Notes: a model not told the origin generated them from the sequence alone. DNA of 64,000 nucleotides from an uncultured Williamsia sp. (GCF_947494875.1 NZ_CANLWM010000007.1:305405-369404), one strand, 5' to 3'. Positions 50,863 to 60,374 are shown, counted from the first letter of the stretch. Program-made: numbers and translations.

Positions 50863-52026
50863 TTACTTGCTCGCCAGTTCGGCGGCCTTGTCGGCGCCGA
50901 AATCCATGGTGTCGGCCAGGGTGACGAGCGGATGGTTCGCCTCGTCGAGGATCCGTCGGCCCTCCTCGACGTTGTTGCCGTCGAGACGGACCACGAGGGG
51001 CTTGTTCGCGTCGTCGCCGAGGATCTTCAGCGCGGAGACGATGCCGTTGGCGACCGCGTCGCACGCGGTGATGCCACCGAAGACGTTGACGAAGACGCTC
51101 TTGACCTGCGAGTCGCCGAGGATGACGTCGAGTCCGGCGGCCATGACCTCGGCCGAGGCGCCGCCGCCGATGTCAAGGAAGTTGGCGGGCTTCACGCCGC
51201 CGTGCTTCTCACCGGCGTAGGCGACGACGTCGAGGGTCGACATGACCAGACCCGCGCCGTTGCCGATGATGCCGACCTGGCCGTCGAGCTTGACGTAGTT
51301 GAGGTCGTTCTCCTTGGCCTTCAGCTCGAGGGGATCGGTGGCGTCCTTGTCCTCGAACTCCGCGTGGTCGGGCTGACGGAAGTCGGCGTTCGCGTCCAGG
51401 GTGACCTTGCCGTCGAGGGCGAGGATCTGGTCGTCGGGGGTGCGCACCAGCGGGTTGACCTCGACGAGGGTGGCGTCCTCGCCGATGAACACCTCCCAGA
51501 GCTTCTGGATGGTGTGTGCTGCGGCGTCGAGCACCTCGGCGGGGAGCTTGCCCTTCTCGGCGATCTCACGAGCGAAGGCGACGTCGACACCCTTCACGGC
51601 GTCGACCGGGACGCGGGCGAGCGCGTCGGGGTTCTCCTCGGCGGTCACCTCGATCTCGACGCCACCCTCGACGGAGCACATCGCGAGGTAGGTGCGGTTC
51701 GTGCGGTCGAGCAGGAAGGAGATGTAGTACTCCTCCGCGATGTCGCTGGCCTCGGCCACGAGGAGCTTCTTGACGACATGGCCCTTGATGTCGAGGCCGA
51801 GGATCGCCTCGGCGTTCGCCTGCGCCTCATCGGCGTCGGCGGAGTACTTGACGCCGCCCGCCTTGCCACGGCCGCCGACCTTCACCTGGGCCTTGACCAT
51901 GACCGGCTTGCCGATTTCCTCGGCGATCTGCCGAGCTCCCTCGACGGTGTCGGTCACGCGGCCGGCGGATGTCGGAACCTCGTGCTTGGCGAAGAGTTCC
52001 TTCGCCTGGTATTCGAAGAGATCCAT
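50863..52026 (-). CDS. sucC: Succinyl-CoA synthetase beta subunit
   Basis: A protein of 387 residues starting [15 protein letters not shown], with the ATP-grasp region [18 protein letters not shown] and the C-terminal [10 protein letters not shown] loop. It carries nucleotide binding and the ligase site. It is the first gene of sucCD, divergent from the M23 peptidase gene; the intervening 441 bases carry a CRP/GlxR-type site that could act on both. Confidence 0.98.
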   Translation of the reverse strand: MDLFEYQAKELFAKHEVPTSAGRVTDTVEGARQIAEEIGKPVMVKAQVKVGGRGKAGGVKYSADADEAQANAEAILGLDIKGHVVKKLLVAEASDIAEEYYISFLLDRTNRTYLAMCSVEGGVEIEVTAEENPDALARVPVDAVKGVDVAFAREIAEKGKLPAEVLDAAAHTIQKLWEVFIGEDATLVEVNPLVRTPDDQILALDGKVTLDANADFRQPDHAEFEDKDATDPLELKAKENDLNYVKLDGQVGIIGNGAGLVMSTLDVVAYAGEKHGGVKPANFLDIGGGASAEVMAAGLDVILGDSQVKSVFVNVFGGITACDAVANGIVSALKILGDDANKPLVVRLDGNNVEEGRRILDEANHPLVTLADTMDFGADKAAELASK

Positions 52027-52250
52027 TCAGCTCACCATCTCCAGATTCGCCCGGGCTTCGTCTGTGGCCGCGAGCACCGTGAGAGAGGTTATCGCCGTGG
52101 TGTGCGGCCACCGGACGCGCATCCGATCGACGTGGCCCAGGTCACTCTGACGGGCGCGCGCACCTCCGTCCGAGCGCTCGTTCGGGCCGATTTGCGGCTG
52201 TTTCGGGCCGTGAGACGGAAAATTCCGGCTGTTCGCGGGGGCTGAGGAAA

Positions 52251-52266
52251 TGTGAGGCAGCTCACA
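52251..52266. promoter_or_regulatory. CRP/GlxR-type site TGTGA-N6-TCACA
   Basis: TGTGAGGCAGCTCACA is a full match to the CRP/GlxR consensus. It lies between divergent sucC and the M23 gene. Its centre is about 70 bases upstream of the start point predicted from the promoter at 52292-52321, the distance typical of class I activation. The rest of the gap 52027-52250 shows no gene. Confidence 0.75.
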
Positions 52267-52291
52267 TCGCTGAAGAACCGTTCGCCCGCGG

Positions 52292-52321
52292 TTGCACACG
52301 CTGCAATCATTTCGTTACCGT
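52292..52321 (+). promoter_or_regulatory. Candidate promoter of the M23 gene
   Basis: TTGCAC (52292-52297) and TACCGT (52316-52321) with an 18-base spacer lie downstream of the CRP-type site. The predicted start point near 52328 would give a leader of about 140 bases. Confidence 0.5.
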
Positions 52322-52327
52322 CGCCAG

Positions 52328-52460
52328 GGCGCCGCGACGAGACCGCGATCATTCGGGTCGGCGAGCACAGCGTTCGTTCATGGGGGACAAGCCGGAAGGC
52401 ACAGCACTCGCGATGCTCCGTGCATCACGCGCGGAGTCGCTGTGTGCCGAACTCGGAAGG
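52328..52460 (+). ncRNA. Structured 5' leader of the M23 gene, riboswitch candidate
   Basis: The leader can fold: GGCACAGC (52398-52405) can pair with GCTGTGTGCC (two bases bulged), enclosing a second stem CGCGATGC / GCAT-CA-CGCG with a TCCGT loop, and the ribosome site GGAAGG follows the outer stem. In actinobacteria c-di-AMP (ydaO-type) riboswitches often precede wall-hydrolase genes; the class here was not confirmed and the resemblance to the ydaO consensus is weak by eye. Confidence 0.3.
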
Positions 52461-52467
52461 TGCAGTC

Positions 52468-53502
52468 TTGGCAGTACGAGGGAACACGGGCGTCGACGTC
52501 GACAGAACGAAGCTGGCGGACGACGCCCGCCCCGAGGAGATCACCTCGATCATCCCGATCGACTGGGACTCCACCGACGTGTCCGATTGGGACGCACCCC
52601 GCACACGCACCCCGTATCGCCCCCTCCCTGCTGACGTCACGCAGGACATCCTCATCGCCGAGGTCGAGTTCGAGGCGACCGCCGACGCCCACCGCTTCAC
52701 CCTCGACGAGACCGGCTACCGGGCTCCCGCACCCCGCCCGGCCACCCAGGCCCGTCCGACGCGATCGGGTGGACGTCATCGCCTGGCTGCGCCACCGTCG
52801 GCGCTCAAGGGTCGCGCCGCCCTGCTGGCCGTTGCCGCGGGTGCGGCTGTCGTGGCCGCGACGGGTCACATCGACACCGCCCAGCCGACTGACACCGACA
52901 ACGCCGACGCGCCGAACCCCGCCGTGAACCCCGCCGCCGCCGTCGCGCCCGTCGACCCGACACTGCAGGGCGACTCCGGCATCACACCGGGCACCGCGCC
53001 GTCGGACATGAAGAACTTCACCGACCAGCTCGCGCAGGGCGACAAGTACGCCAAGGACGCCGCAGCGGCCGACGCCGCCGCCCGTCGCCCCCTGTTCGCG
53101 TCGCCGGTCGCGTTCGGCGCCTACCAGTTCACGTCCGGCTTCGCGTACCGCTGGGGAGCGTTCCACGGTGGCGTCGACTTCGCCGCACCGTTGGGCACCC
53201 CCATCCACGCCGCGACCGACGGCATCGTCCGTGAGGCGGGACCGGCCGAGGGCTTCGGCAACTGGATCCAGATCGAGGCGCCCGACGGCACCATCACCAT
53301 GTACGGCCACATGTACGACTCCGGTGTCGGCGTCCGCAAGGGCCAGCACGTGGAAGCCGGTGACGTCATCGGCGCGGTCGGCAGCAACGGGTTCTCCACC
53401 GGCCCCCACTGCCACTTCGAGGTGTGGCAGCACGGCATGAAGATCGACCCCACGCCCTGGCTCGCCGCACACGGCATCCGCCAGCCCGCATACACCGGCT
53501 GA
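52468..53502 (+). CDS. M23 family metallopeptidase, membrane anchored
   Basis: About 344 residues from TTG 52468, which has GGAAGG seven bases upstream; the frame is open further up but crosses the promoter and leader. A cytoplasmic head of about 110 residues, one membrane segment (about 114-132), a linker and a C-terminal M23 (LytM) domain are seen. Zinc ligands are His233 and Asp237 in HGGVDF and His316 in HCHFEVW. Such enzymes cleave peptidoglycan cross-links; the homologue next to pcrA and sucC in mycobacteria (Rv0950c position) is conserved. Confidence 0.9.
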   Translation: MAVRGNTGVDVDRTKLADDARPEEITSIIPIDWDSTDVSDWDAPRTRTPYRPLPADVTQDILIAEVEFEATADAHRFTLDETGYRAPAPRPATQARPTRSGGRHRLAAPPSALKGRAALLAVAAGAAVVAATGHIDTAQPTDTDNADAPNPAVNPAAAVAPVDPTLQGDSGITPGTAPSDMKNFTDQLAQGDKYAKDAAAADAAARRPLFASPVAFGAYQFTSGFAYRWGAFHGGVDFAAPLGTPIHAATDGIVREAGPAEGFGNWIQIEAPDGTITMYGHMYDSGVGVRKGQHVEAGDVIGAVGSNGFSTGPHCHFEVWQHGMKIDPTPWLAAHGIRQPAYTG

Positions 53503-53544
53503 GCAACCGCACCACACCTCACCCTCGACCGGCACCCCGCGACC

Positions 53545-53740
53545 CACGCCGTCTGTTGGGCGCTGGGAACCACCCGTTGGGCACGCGGAACTCCCGAGTG
53601 GGCAGCCACCGCGATCTGACCGGTCTCACGACGTCCCGACCGCTCAACGAATGGTTCCTACTGCCCAACAGACGGTCCCTGATGCCCAACAGACGGCGTG
53701 TCAGCCCGTCGAGTGGGCGGTTGCGGACGTCGAGTGGGCG
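53545..53740. repeat. 21-bp phased repeat cluster between convergent genes
   Basis: In forward orientation GTTGGGC occurs at 53555 and 53576 and AGTGGGC at 53597. In reverse orientation GCTCAAC is at 53642 and GCCCAACAGACGG at 53663 and 53684. Then forward again, GTCGAGTGGGCG occurs at 53708 and 53729. Every step within a group is 21 bases. The outer 17 bases 53545-53561 and 53684-53700 are perfect inverted copies. The cluster lies between the M23 and pcrA stops and could end both transcripts. Confidence 0.85.
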
Positions 53741-53741
53741 T

Positions 53742-56225
53742 CTAGAGCTTCTCGACGGGGAGTCCGCCGAGCGACATCAGGGTGATGCGTCCGCCGCTGC
53801 CGAAGTCGAAGGTGACGCGCTCGGTCGCGCCTGATCCCTCCTTGGCGACGACCTTGCCCATCCCGTACTTGGCGTGCGTCACGCGGTCACCCACCGACAC
53901 CGACACCTGCGCGTTGCGACCACGCGTCGGGTCCGACGAGTACGACGACCGGCCACGCATCCCCGACGAGCCCGACTCCCCCGACCCCGATCGGTACGAG
54001 CCGGCACCGAAGAAGCCACCGGAGCTGCCGAACGACCGCTCGCGGCGCCTCGGCTCGGTGCGCTGCCAGTCGATCAGGTGCTGTGGGATCTCCTGCAGGA
54101 AGCGGGATTCCGGGTTCGAGACCGGCTGTCCCCACGCCGACCGCACCATCGCCCGCGTCACGTAGAGCCGCTGGCGCGCACGGGTGATCCCGACGTAGGC
54201 GAGGCGTCGCTCCTCGCTGAGCTCCGCGGGGTCGCCGAGGGCGCGCATGTGCGGGAACTGTCCGTCCTCCCAGCCGGTGACGAACACGACCGGGAACTCG
54301 AGGCCCTTCGCGGTGTGCAGGGTCATCAGGGTGACCAGACCCGACTCGCTGTCGGGCACCTGGTCGGCGTCGGCGACGAGCGACACCCGCTCGAGGAACG
54401 CCGCCAACGACCCCGGCTCCGGTTCACCGTCGGCAGGGTCCGGCCGGTCCTCCGGCGCCAGGGACGCGGCGTCGATGCTGAACTCCCGTGCGACGGAGAC
54501 GAGTTCCTCGAGGTTGTCCAGACGCGCGCCGTCCTGCGGGTCCGACGAGCCCTCGAGCTCGTCGCGGTAGCCCGACCGCGCCACGATCGCCTCGACGAGG
54601 TCACCGATGTCGGCGTTCTCCCGACCGGCGTCGACGGACACTGTGTCCGCGTCCTCGGCGTCACCGGACGCGAAGATGGCGAGGAAGTCGTTGCGCAGTC
54701 CTTCGATGAGGTCGACGAAGCCCGAGATCTGCTTCACCGCACGCGAGTTGAGCATGGGGACGTTGCCGGCGGCGGCGTCGATGAGCGCCTGGTAGTAGCT
54801 GATCCCGGCATTCTCCGAATGTACGGCGACGCACGCTTGCGCGCGGTCACCGATGGCCCGCTTGGGTACGTTGACGATCCGTCGAAGGCTGACGGTGTCC
54901 TCGGGGTTGGCCACGACACGCAGGTAGGCGACGATGTCGCGGACCTCGCGCCGCTCGTAGAAGCGCACACCGCCGACCACCTTGTAGGCGATGCCGAGAC
55001 GGATGAACACCTCCTCCAGCGCACGCGAACCGCTGTTCGTGCGGTAGAACACCGCGACGTCGGAGTAGGCGAACTCGCCTGTGTCGGTGAGGCGGTCGAT
55101 CTCACCGGCGATGAACGACGCCTCGTCGCGCTCCGTGTCGGCGACGTACCCGACGATCAACTCACCGTCGCCGGAGTCGGTCCACAACTTCTTCTCGCGG
55201 CGGTTCGGGTTGCGCGCGATGACGGCGTTGGCCGCCGACAGGATGGTCTGCGTCGACCGGTAGTTCTGCTCCAGCAGGATGGTCTCGGTGTCGGGGAAGT
55301 CGCGCTCGAACTCCTCGATGTTGCGGATCGTCGCACCACGGAACGCGTAGATCGACTGGTCGGCGTCACCGACGACGCACAGTTCCGACGGCGTCACCGC
55401 TCCTTCGCCGGTCCCGACGAGCTCGCGGACAAGGACGTACTGCGCGTGGTTGGTGTCCTGGTACTCGTCGACGAGGACATGGCGGAACCGGCGGCGGTAG
55501 TACTCGGCGACCTCCGGGTGGGTCTGCAGCAGTGTGACCGTCTCGCCGATGAGGTCGTCGAAGTCGAAGGCGTTCGCCGCGGCCAGGCGGCGCTGGTACT
55601 GCGTGTAGATGTCGGCGAGGGTGATCAGCGTGTCGTCGTCGGACTCCGACGCCTGCGCGCTCGCTGTCGCGGGGTCGATCAGCTCGTTCTTGAGGTTCGA
55701 GATGTGGATGCCCGCACCGCGCGGCGAGAACTTCTTCGGGTCCAGGTCGAGGTCGCGGACGATCATCGCGATCAGGCGCTTGGAGTCGTCGGCGTCGTAG
55801 ATGGAGAAGTTCGAGTTCCGGCTGGCGATCAGCGCGGCCTGCGCGCGCAGGATCCGCACACACGTCGAATGGAAGGTCGAGACCCACATCCGGTTGGCCC
55901 GGGGACCGACGAGCGACGCCACCCGTTCCCGCATCTCCGCGGCGGCCTTGTTGGTGAACGTGATGGCCAGGACCTCGCCCGGCGACACGTCCCGCTGGGC
56001 CAGGAGATAGGCGATACGACGCGTCAGCACCGCGGTCTTGCCCGACCCGGCGCCGGCCACGATCAGCAGTGGCGACCCGGAATGGCGCACCGCGGCCTGC
56101 TGCTGCGGGTTGAGCCCGTCGAGGAGTTCGCGGGCGCGGTCGGTGAGGGTCTCGTCGGACACCCCCGAGACCGATGGATCGCCCCTGGTGAGTCCGGGAA
56201 GCGACGGCTGCGGTGCGGATTTCAT
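53742..56225 (-). CDS. pcrA: ATP-dependent DNA helicase UvrD1/PcrA
   Basis: A protein of 827 residues of superfamily 1A. Motif I is AGAGSGKT (57-64), motif II VDEYQDTN, motif III GDADQSIYAFRGA, motif IV EQNYRST, motif V MTLHTAKGLEFP and motif VI EERRLAYVGITRARQRLYVT. The C-terminal Tudor-like end (VSVGDRVTHAKYGMG) binds RNA polymerase in homologues. It acts in nucleotide excision repair and in removing stalled complexes. The position beside M23 and near chorismate mutase is the conserved mycobacterial one. Confidence 0.97.
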   Translation of the reverse strand: MKSAPQPSLPGLTRGDPSVSGVSDETLTDRARELLDGLNPQQQAAVRHSGSPLLIVAGAGSGKTAVLTRRIAYLLAQRDVSPGEVLAITFTNKAAAEMRERVASLVGPRANRMWVSTFHSTCVRILRAQAALIASRNSNFSIYDADDSKRLIAMIVRDLDLDPKKFSPRGAGIHISNLKNELIDPATASAQASESDDDTLITLADIYTQYQRRLAAANAFDFDDLIGETVTLLQTHPEVAEYYRRRFRHVLVDEYQDTNHAQYVLVRELVGTGEGAVTPSELCVVGDADQSIYAFRGATIRNIEEFERDFPDTETILLEQNYRSTQTILSAANAVIARNPNRREKKLWTDSGDGELIVGYVADTERDEASFIAGEIDRLTDTGEFAYSDVAVFYRTNSGSRALEEVFIRLGIAYKVVGGVRFYERREVRDIVAYLRVVANPEDTVSLRRIVNVPKRAIGDRAQACVAVHSENAGISYYQALIDAAAGNVPMLNSRAVKQISGFVDLIEGLRNDFLAIFASGDAEDADTVSVDAGRENADIGDLVEAIVARSGYRDELEGSSDPQDGARLDNLEELVSVAREFSIDAASLAPEDRPDPADGEPEPGSLAAFLERVSLVADADQVPDSESGLVTLMTLHTAKGLEFPVVFVTGWEDGQFPHMRALGDPAELSEERRLAYVGITRARQRLYVTRAMVRSAWGQPVSNPESRFLQEIPQHLIDWQRTEPRRRERSFGSSGGFFGAGSYRSGSGESGSSGMRGRSSYSSDPTRGRNAQVSVSVGDRVTHAKYGMGKVVAKEGSGATERVTFDFGSGGRITLMSLGGLPVEKL

Positions 56226-56284
56226 CAGGGATCGAGACTACCCGCGTGGTCAGACAGACGGCGCGCGCCATGCGCACAGGTGTT

Positions 56285-56899
56285 CTATCGCGATGGCGAC
56301 ACTCCCGCACTGATCGCGGCGATCGTCACCGCGACCAACCGGTCGATGTACCCGTCGTCGATCTCGCCGCGGGTGACGACCAATCGCCAGTAGAGCGGCG
56401 CGAGGACGAGGTCGGCGGCGAGTTCGCGGTCGCAGTCGACGGGGAGTTCACCGCGGTCGACGGCGCGGTCGATCATCGCGATCCCGCGGTCGCGTCGCAC
56501 CGACCCGACGCGCTCGTGCAGGGCCCGCGCGAAGTCCTCGTCACGGACGACGCGGGCGAGCAGGTCCGACACGATCCGCGCGACGGTCGGTTCGGCGAGG
56601 TGTTCGGCGCACCGGCCGAAGAAGGCCCTCAGGTCCTCGCCGAGGGAACCGGTGTCCGCCCACAGCTCGGTCGCCGTGGCGTACCCGCCCAGCACGTCGA
56701 GGATCATCGACTCCTTGTCGGGCCATCGTCTGTAGATGGCCGCCTTTCCCACCCCCGCCCTGCTCGCCACGGCGTCGATCGAGGTCCGGTCGACGCCGCG
56801 AGCAGCGAGTTCGACGACGAGGGCGTCCCGGATCGCGTCACTGGTCTCACTGCTGCGCGCTGGGCCGGATCGACGCGAACTGGGTACGGGGAATGCCAC
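56285..56899 (-). CDS. TetR family regulator
   Basis: About 204 residues from GTG 56899. The helix-turn-helix lies at about residues 22-66 (LAARGVDRTSIDAVASRAGV, then GKAAIYRRWPDKES). The C-terminal domain resembles the TetR_C_11/33-type helices but is unassigned. It is divergent from the NmrA/SnoaL pair, and the operator in the gap makes that pair the likely target. Confidence 0.9.
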   Translation of the reverse strand: MAFPVPSSRRSGPARSSETSDAIRDALVVELAARGVDRTSIDAVASRAGVGKAAIYRRWPDKESMILDVLGGYATATELWADTGSLGEDLRAFFGRCAEHLAEPTVARIVSDLLARVVRDEDFARALHERVGSVRRDRGIAMIDRAVDRGELPVDCDRELAADLVLAPLYWRLVVTRGEIDDGYIDRLVAVTIAAISAGVSPSR

Positions 56900-56910
56900 G
56901 AGGTCAGCAT

Positions 56911-56930
56911 ACGAGACGATACGGTCTCGT
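56911..56930. promoter_or_regulatory. TetR operator ACGAGAC-N6-GTCTCGT
   Basis: Perfect 7-bp arms with a six-base centre (GATACG) lie in the 50-base gap between the divergent TetR and NmrA genes, upstream of the TAGGCT -10 element at 56937-56942. A second half site GTCTCGT overlaps at 56924-56936. Binding would block both promoters. Confidence 0.65.
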
Positions 56931-56936
56931 CTCGTG

Positions 56937-56942
56937 TAGGCT
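56937..56942 (+). promoter_or_regulatory. -10 element of the NmrA gene, leaderless transcript
   Basis: TAGGCT ends seven bases before the ATG at 56950, so the transcript should start at or next to the start codon. No ribosome site precedes the ATG, which agrees. Confidence 0.5.
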
Positions 56943-56949
56943 CCGCGAC

Positions 56950-57792
56950 ATGCCCACGCCACAGCTCCCGGTCGCCGTCATCGGTGCCACAGGCACCGTC
57001 GGCTCCCGCCTGACGCGTCAGCTCCATGGGCGCGGCGTCCCCGTCCGCGCCGCGAGCAGGTCGGGCACCCACCACTTCGACTGGACCGACGACGCGACGT
57101 TCCGCCCCCTGGTCGAGGGCGCGTCCGCCGTCTACCTGCTGCCCCCGGTCGGGTCCGCCGCACCCGCGGACCCCATGGGCCGACTGGTGCGTGTCGCGCT
57201 GGAGTCGGGTGTGCGCCGCTTCGTCCTGCAGAGCGCGTCGGTCATCGACCGCGGTGATCCCGGCCTGGGCGAGGTGCACGACCTCATCGCGAGCGAGACC
57301 CCCGAGTGGGCGGTGATCCGCCCGTCGTGGTTCATGCAGAACCTCGAACCCGGCCACTACCTGGGCGACCACCTCGCCGCCCACGACAGCCTCCCCACCT
57401 CGGTCGACGACGGCCGCGTGGCGTTCGTCGACGCCGAGGACATCGCGGCGGTGGCCGCCCACGCTCTCGTCGACACCACCGCGCATCAGGCAGAGCACCT
57501 CGTCACCGGCCCCGAGGCACTCACCTACGACGACGTCGCGGCCGCGCTCTCCGATGTCACCGGGCGGACCATCGTGCACGAGCGGGTCACCGTCGATCGC
57601 GTCGAACAGCTGATGCTCGCCGCGGGGATGCCGTCCGACTTCGTCCCGTTCCTCGCGGGGCTCGAGAACCATCTGCGCGTCGGCGGCGAGGGCACCGTGT
57701 CCGACGCGGTGGCCACCGTCACGGGCCGCCCGGCTCGGTCTCTGCGCGAGTACCTCACCGCGAACGCCGCGATCTGGCGGAGAGCGGCATGA
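56950..57792 (+). CDS. NmrA-like NAD(P)-binding protein
   Basis: A protein of 280 residues with a nucleotide-binding N-terminus (VAVIGATGTVGSRLTRQL) and SVIDRGDPG, then IRPSWFMQN, typical of the NmrA/ergot-type atypical short-chain family. The active-site YxxxK is not evident, so it could be a redox sensor or an enzyme. It is coupled to the SnoaL-like gene by an ATGA overlap and controlled by the divergent TetR. Confidence 0.88.
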   Translation: MPTPQLPVAVIGATGTVGSRLTRQLHGRGVPVRAASRSGTHHFDWTDDATFRPLVEGASAVYLLPPVGSAAPADPMGRLVRVALESGVRRFVLQSASVIDRGDPGLGEVHDLIASETPEWAVIRPSWFMQNLEPGHYLGDHLAAHDSLPTSVDDGRVAFVDAEDIAAVAAHALVDTTAHQAEHLVTGPEALTYDDVAAALSDVTGRTIVHERVTVDRVEQLMLAAGMPSDFVPFLAGLENHLRVGGEGTVSDAVATVTGRPARSLREYLTANAAIWRRAA

Positions 57793-58178
57793 GCGTTCTG
57801 CCACCTGTCCACCGACGCCACCTGCAGGCGGCCACCGGCGACGTCTCCGCACTGGTGGACATCTGGGAGCCCGACGGGACGCTCGAGTTCCCCTACGCCG
57901 GCTCCCTCGGGACGCCCACCCGCCTCGTCGGGATCGACGCGATCGTCGGCTATTTCGCCGCACTGACCGGCTGGAGCGACTGGGAGTTCAGCGACGAGGT
58001 GGTCCGCCGCGTGGCGAGCCCCGACGACGGCGAGGAGTGGGTCGTCGAGATGCACGGGTCGGCGGCCACGGGCGACGGCGGTCGCTACGAGCAGGACTAC
58101 ATCGTCCGGTTCGCCGTCGGCTCAGACGGGCGCATCCGCTGGATGCGCGAGTACTGGGACCCCACCCGGCTCCCGTGA
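57789..58178 (+). CDS. SnoaL-like (NTF2 fold) protein
   Basis: A protein of 129 residues with the NTF2-like pattern: an N-terminal helix (LQAATGDVSALVDIWEPDG), LEFPYAGSLGTPTRLVG and a C-terminal strand pair ending WMREYWDP. The start overlaps the NmrA stop. Members are isomerases, cyclases or of unknown function. It probably acts in the same small pathway as the NmrA protein. Confidence 0.85.
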   Translation: MSVLPPVHRRHLQAATGDVSALVDIWEPDGTLEFPYAGSLGTPTRLVGIDAIVGYFAALTGWSDWEFSDEVVRRVASPDDGEEWVVEMHGSAATGDGGRYEQDYIVRFAVGSDGRIRWMREYWDPTRLP

Positions 58179-58182
58179 GCGG

Positions 58183-60015
58183 TCAGCCCAGCAGCGCCGG
58201 GTCGTACACCTCGCCGACCTGGCCCGCCGAGAAGTGCACGCCGAGGCCGGGGGTCAGCGGTCGCACGGAGACGGTGTCCCCGGACCCGCGTGCCTGCACG
58301 TAGAGCGGGTGCAGACCCGACCGCACCGGCACGGTCACCGGCGCACTGTCGCCGATGCGCACCTCGATCCGCCCGTCACCGGTCGCGCAGTACCCGACCG
58401 CCACGGTCCACCGCCACCGGATCAGCGGACCGTCGAGCGGGATCGCCGTCAGCCCCGTCACCTCCGGTCTGGCGCATGTCCCCGATCCCGCGGCGAACGC
58501 GCGGGCCCGGGTCACCGCACCGTCGGTGCGACGGCCCCGCGGGTCGAGCACGAGGAGTCGGTCGGTCCAGTCACCGAAGGTCGGCCGGTCGTGGAGTCCG
58601 GCGAACACCCGCGAGATCTGGTTGTCGGGGTAAGCGACGGGCAGCAGCACCTCCAGCGGCAGCGCCTGGTCGAACATGCGGGCGTCACGCATGCCGGCGA
58701 GCGACGACGTGGCGGTCCGCAGGTAGGCGCCGGTCGGGTTGTCCGCCCAGCTGTGGGTGAACGCGACGGTCGACGCGACCGACGACATCAGCACAGCGAA
58801 CGTCGCGGCGACACCCACGGTGCCGGCACGCCGCGGGGAAACCGCCCGTCGTGACGGTGACGACAGGACGAGTGCCGCGGCCACCGCGATCACCAGTGCG
58901 CTGTCGGGCAGGTAGCGCAGTGTCTGCGCCAGCTCCAGCGCGGTGCCCGTGCTGCTGCGGTTCCACGAGACCAGGGCCTGCGCGACGACGACGTATCCGG
59001 CCGTTGCGAGGACGACGAGTCCTGCCCCGCGTCGCAGCACGATCGCGGCGATCACGACGCCGACGACCACCACGGCCGACGCGACGACGAGACCGGTCGA
59101 CACGACACCGAACGGTGGGCTCGGGTTCCACCTGGCCCACGACCACGGCCCGCCGAGCAACGCGGGCAGAACCCCCCGCGTGAGGCCGCGCCACACCAGT
59201 GCCCACGTCTGCGACAGCGAGTGGTCGCCGGCCGCCGGGTGGGCGAGCACGACGAACCCGACCGCCCACACCGCGGTCACCCCGGCGAGCGCACCCCACA
59301 GCGCCCGCGATCGCGCGAGTGCTGTCCGGACGGTCTGCGTCCCGCCTACCAACCGGTCCCGACGGACGCAGAGGACCGCCACCATCAGCGCGATCGGACC
59401 GATCAGCGCGGCCTTCTCGAAGAACGCCACGCCGACGGCGGCGACGATCGCCGACCGGATCGCCAGGGTCCGCAGCGCCACCGGCGGCGCCGCCCGGCAG
59501 GCGAGTACGGCGTCACCGGCCACCCACGCCGCGGCCGCGAGGAACGGCAGGCTGTTCAGCCCCGCCGCCCACCACACCGACGCGGGCACGGTCATCGGAC
59601 TGGCGAGGAACAGGACGAACACGGCGAGCGTCGTCGGCCGCACTCCCCCGACGATGACGAGAAGACGCCCGACCACCAGCGACACGACCGCCTGCCCGAC
59701 GACCAGCGACACCGCCGCGACCGGCCAGCTCAGCGGGGCCACCGCGGTGAGGACACGGGCGACGGCGAACGCCGCGGGCATCACGTGCCCGTCGTGGTTC
59801 TCGAACAGGTAGCCGAGTCCGTCCGACGAGCCCGCCCGCGCGATCAGGATCAGGTCGTCCCAGTAGAAGTCGCCGCGGACCAGCGTCCAGATCCGCAAGC
59901 CGAGCTGGGCTACCAGCGCGACGGCGGCGAGGAAGACCAAGGCGCGCGCAGGAGGCCGCCGCAGAGCTGCGGGCGCACGGGCGGCGGGGACCGCCGTCGG
60001 CGTCGAGAGGGCCAC
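58183..60015 (-). CDS. Large polytopic membrane protein, GT-C-like, unidentified
   Basis: A protein of 610 residues with about eleven hydrophobic segments and a C-terminal soluble domain of about 180 residues. The first outer loop carries GDFYWDDLILIARAG, resembling the acidic loop of GT-C glycosyltransferases, and GHVMPAAF follows. I do not recognise the family. It is convergent with the SnoaL gene (4-base gap) and divergent from chorismate mutase, inside an otherwise conserved gene order. Confidence 0.7.
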   Translation of the reverse strand: MALSTPTAVPAARAPAALRRPPARALVFLAAVALVAQLGLRIWTLVRGDFYWDDLILIARAGSSDGLGYLFENHDGHVMPAAFAVARVLTAVAPLSWPVAAVSLVVGQAVVSLVVGRLLVIVGGVRPTTLAVFVLFLASPMTVPASVWWAAGLNSLPFLAAAAWVAGDAVLACRAAPPVALRTLAIRSAIVAAVGVAFFEKAALIGPIALMVAVLCVRRDRLVGGTQTVRTALARSRALWGALAGVTAVWAVGFVVLAHPAAGDHSLSQTWALVWRGLTRGVLPALLGGPWSWARWNPSPPFGVVSTGLVVASAVVVVGVVIAAIVLRRGAGLVVLATAGYVVVAQALVSWNRSSTGTALELAQTLRYLPDSALVIAVAAALVLSSPSRRAVSPRRAGTVGVAATFAVLMSSVASTVAFTHSWADNPTGAYLRTATSSLAGMRDARMFDQALPLEVLLPVAYPDNQISRVFAGLHDRPTFGDWTDRLLVLDPRGRRTDGAVTRARAFAAGSGTCARPEVTGLTAIPLDGPLIRWRWTVAVGYCATGDGRIEVRIGDSAPVTVPVRSGLHPLYVQARGSGDTVSVRPLTPGLGVHFSAGQVGEVYDPALLG

Positions 60016-60050
60016 GGACCGTGTGTACCAGCCGTGGCAAGATCAGCAGG

Positions 60051-60374
60051 ATGGAGACCCCCGACACGTCTGACGGTGACACCGGGATCGACCTGTCCGC
60101 CTACGACCTCGGTCCCGACGTCGAGCACATCGGCGACGACATCGACAAGCTGCGCGCGGAGATCGACCGCCTCGACGCGATCATCCTGGCCGCGGTCACC
60201 CGTCGCAGCAACGTCTCCAAGCAGGTCGGACGCACCCGGATGGCAGCGGGTGGCCCGCGGCTGGTGTACAGCCGGGAGGTGAAGGTGCTCGAACGGTTCT
60301 CCTCGCTCGGCAGCGAGGGCCACACGCTCGCGATGCTGCTGCTCCGCCTCGGTCGGGGACCGCTCGGACGATGA
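60051..60374 (+). CDS. aroQ: Chorismate mutase, AroQ-delta type
   Basis: A protein of 107 residues. The core LRAEIDRLDAIILAAVTRR, SKQVGRTRMAAGG, RLVYSREVKVLERF and the C-terminal RLGRGPLGR match the intracellular mycobacterial enzyme (Rv0948c), whose tail docks on DAHP synthase for activation. It converts chorismate to prephenate for Phe and Tyr synthesis. ATG 60051 is chosen; GTG 60021 is possible but adds a non-family head. The stop overlaps the sulfatase start (ATGA). Confidence 0.93.
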   Translation: METPDTSDGDTGIDLSAYDLGPDVEHIGDDIDKLRAEIDRLDAIILAAVTRRSNVSKQVGRTRMAAGGPRLVYSREVKVLERFSSLGSEGHTLAMLLLRLGRGPLGR

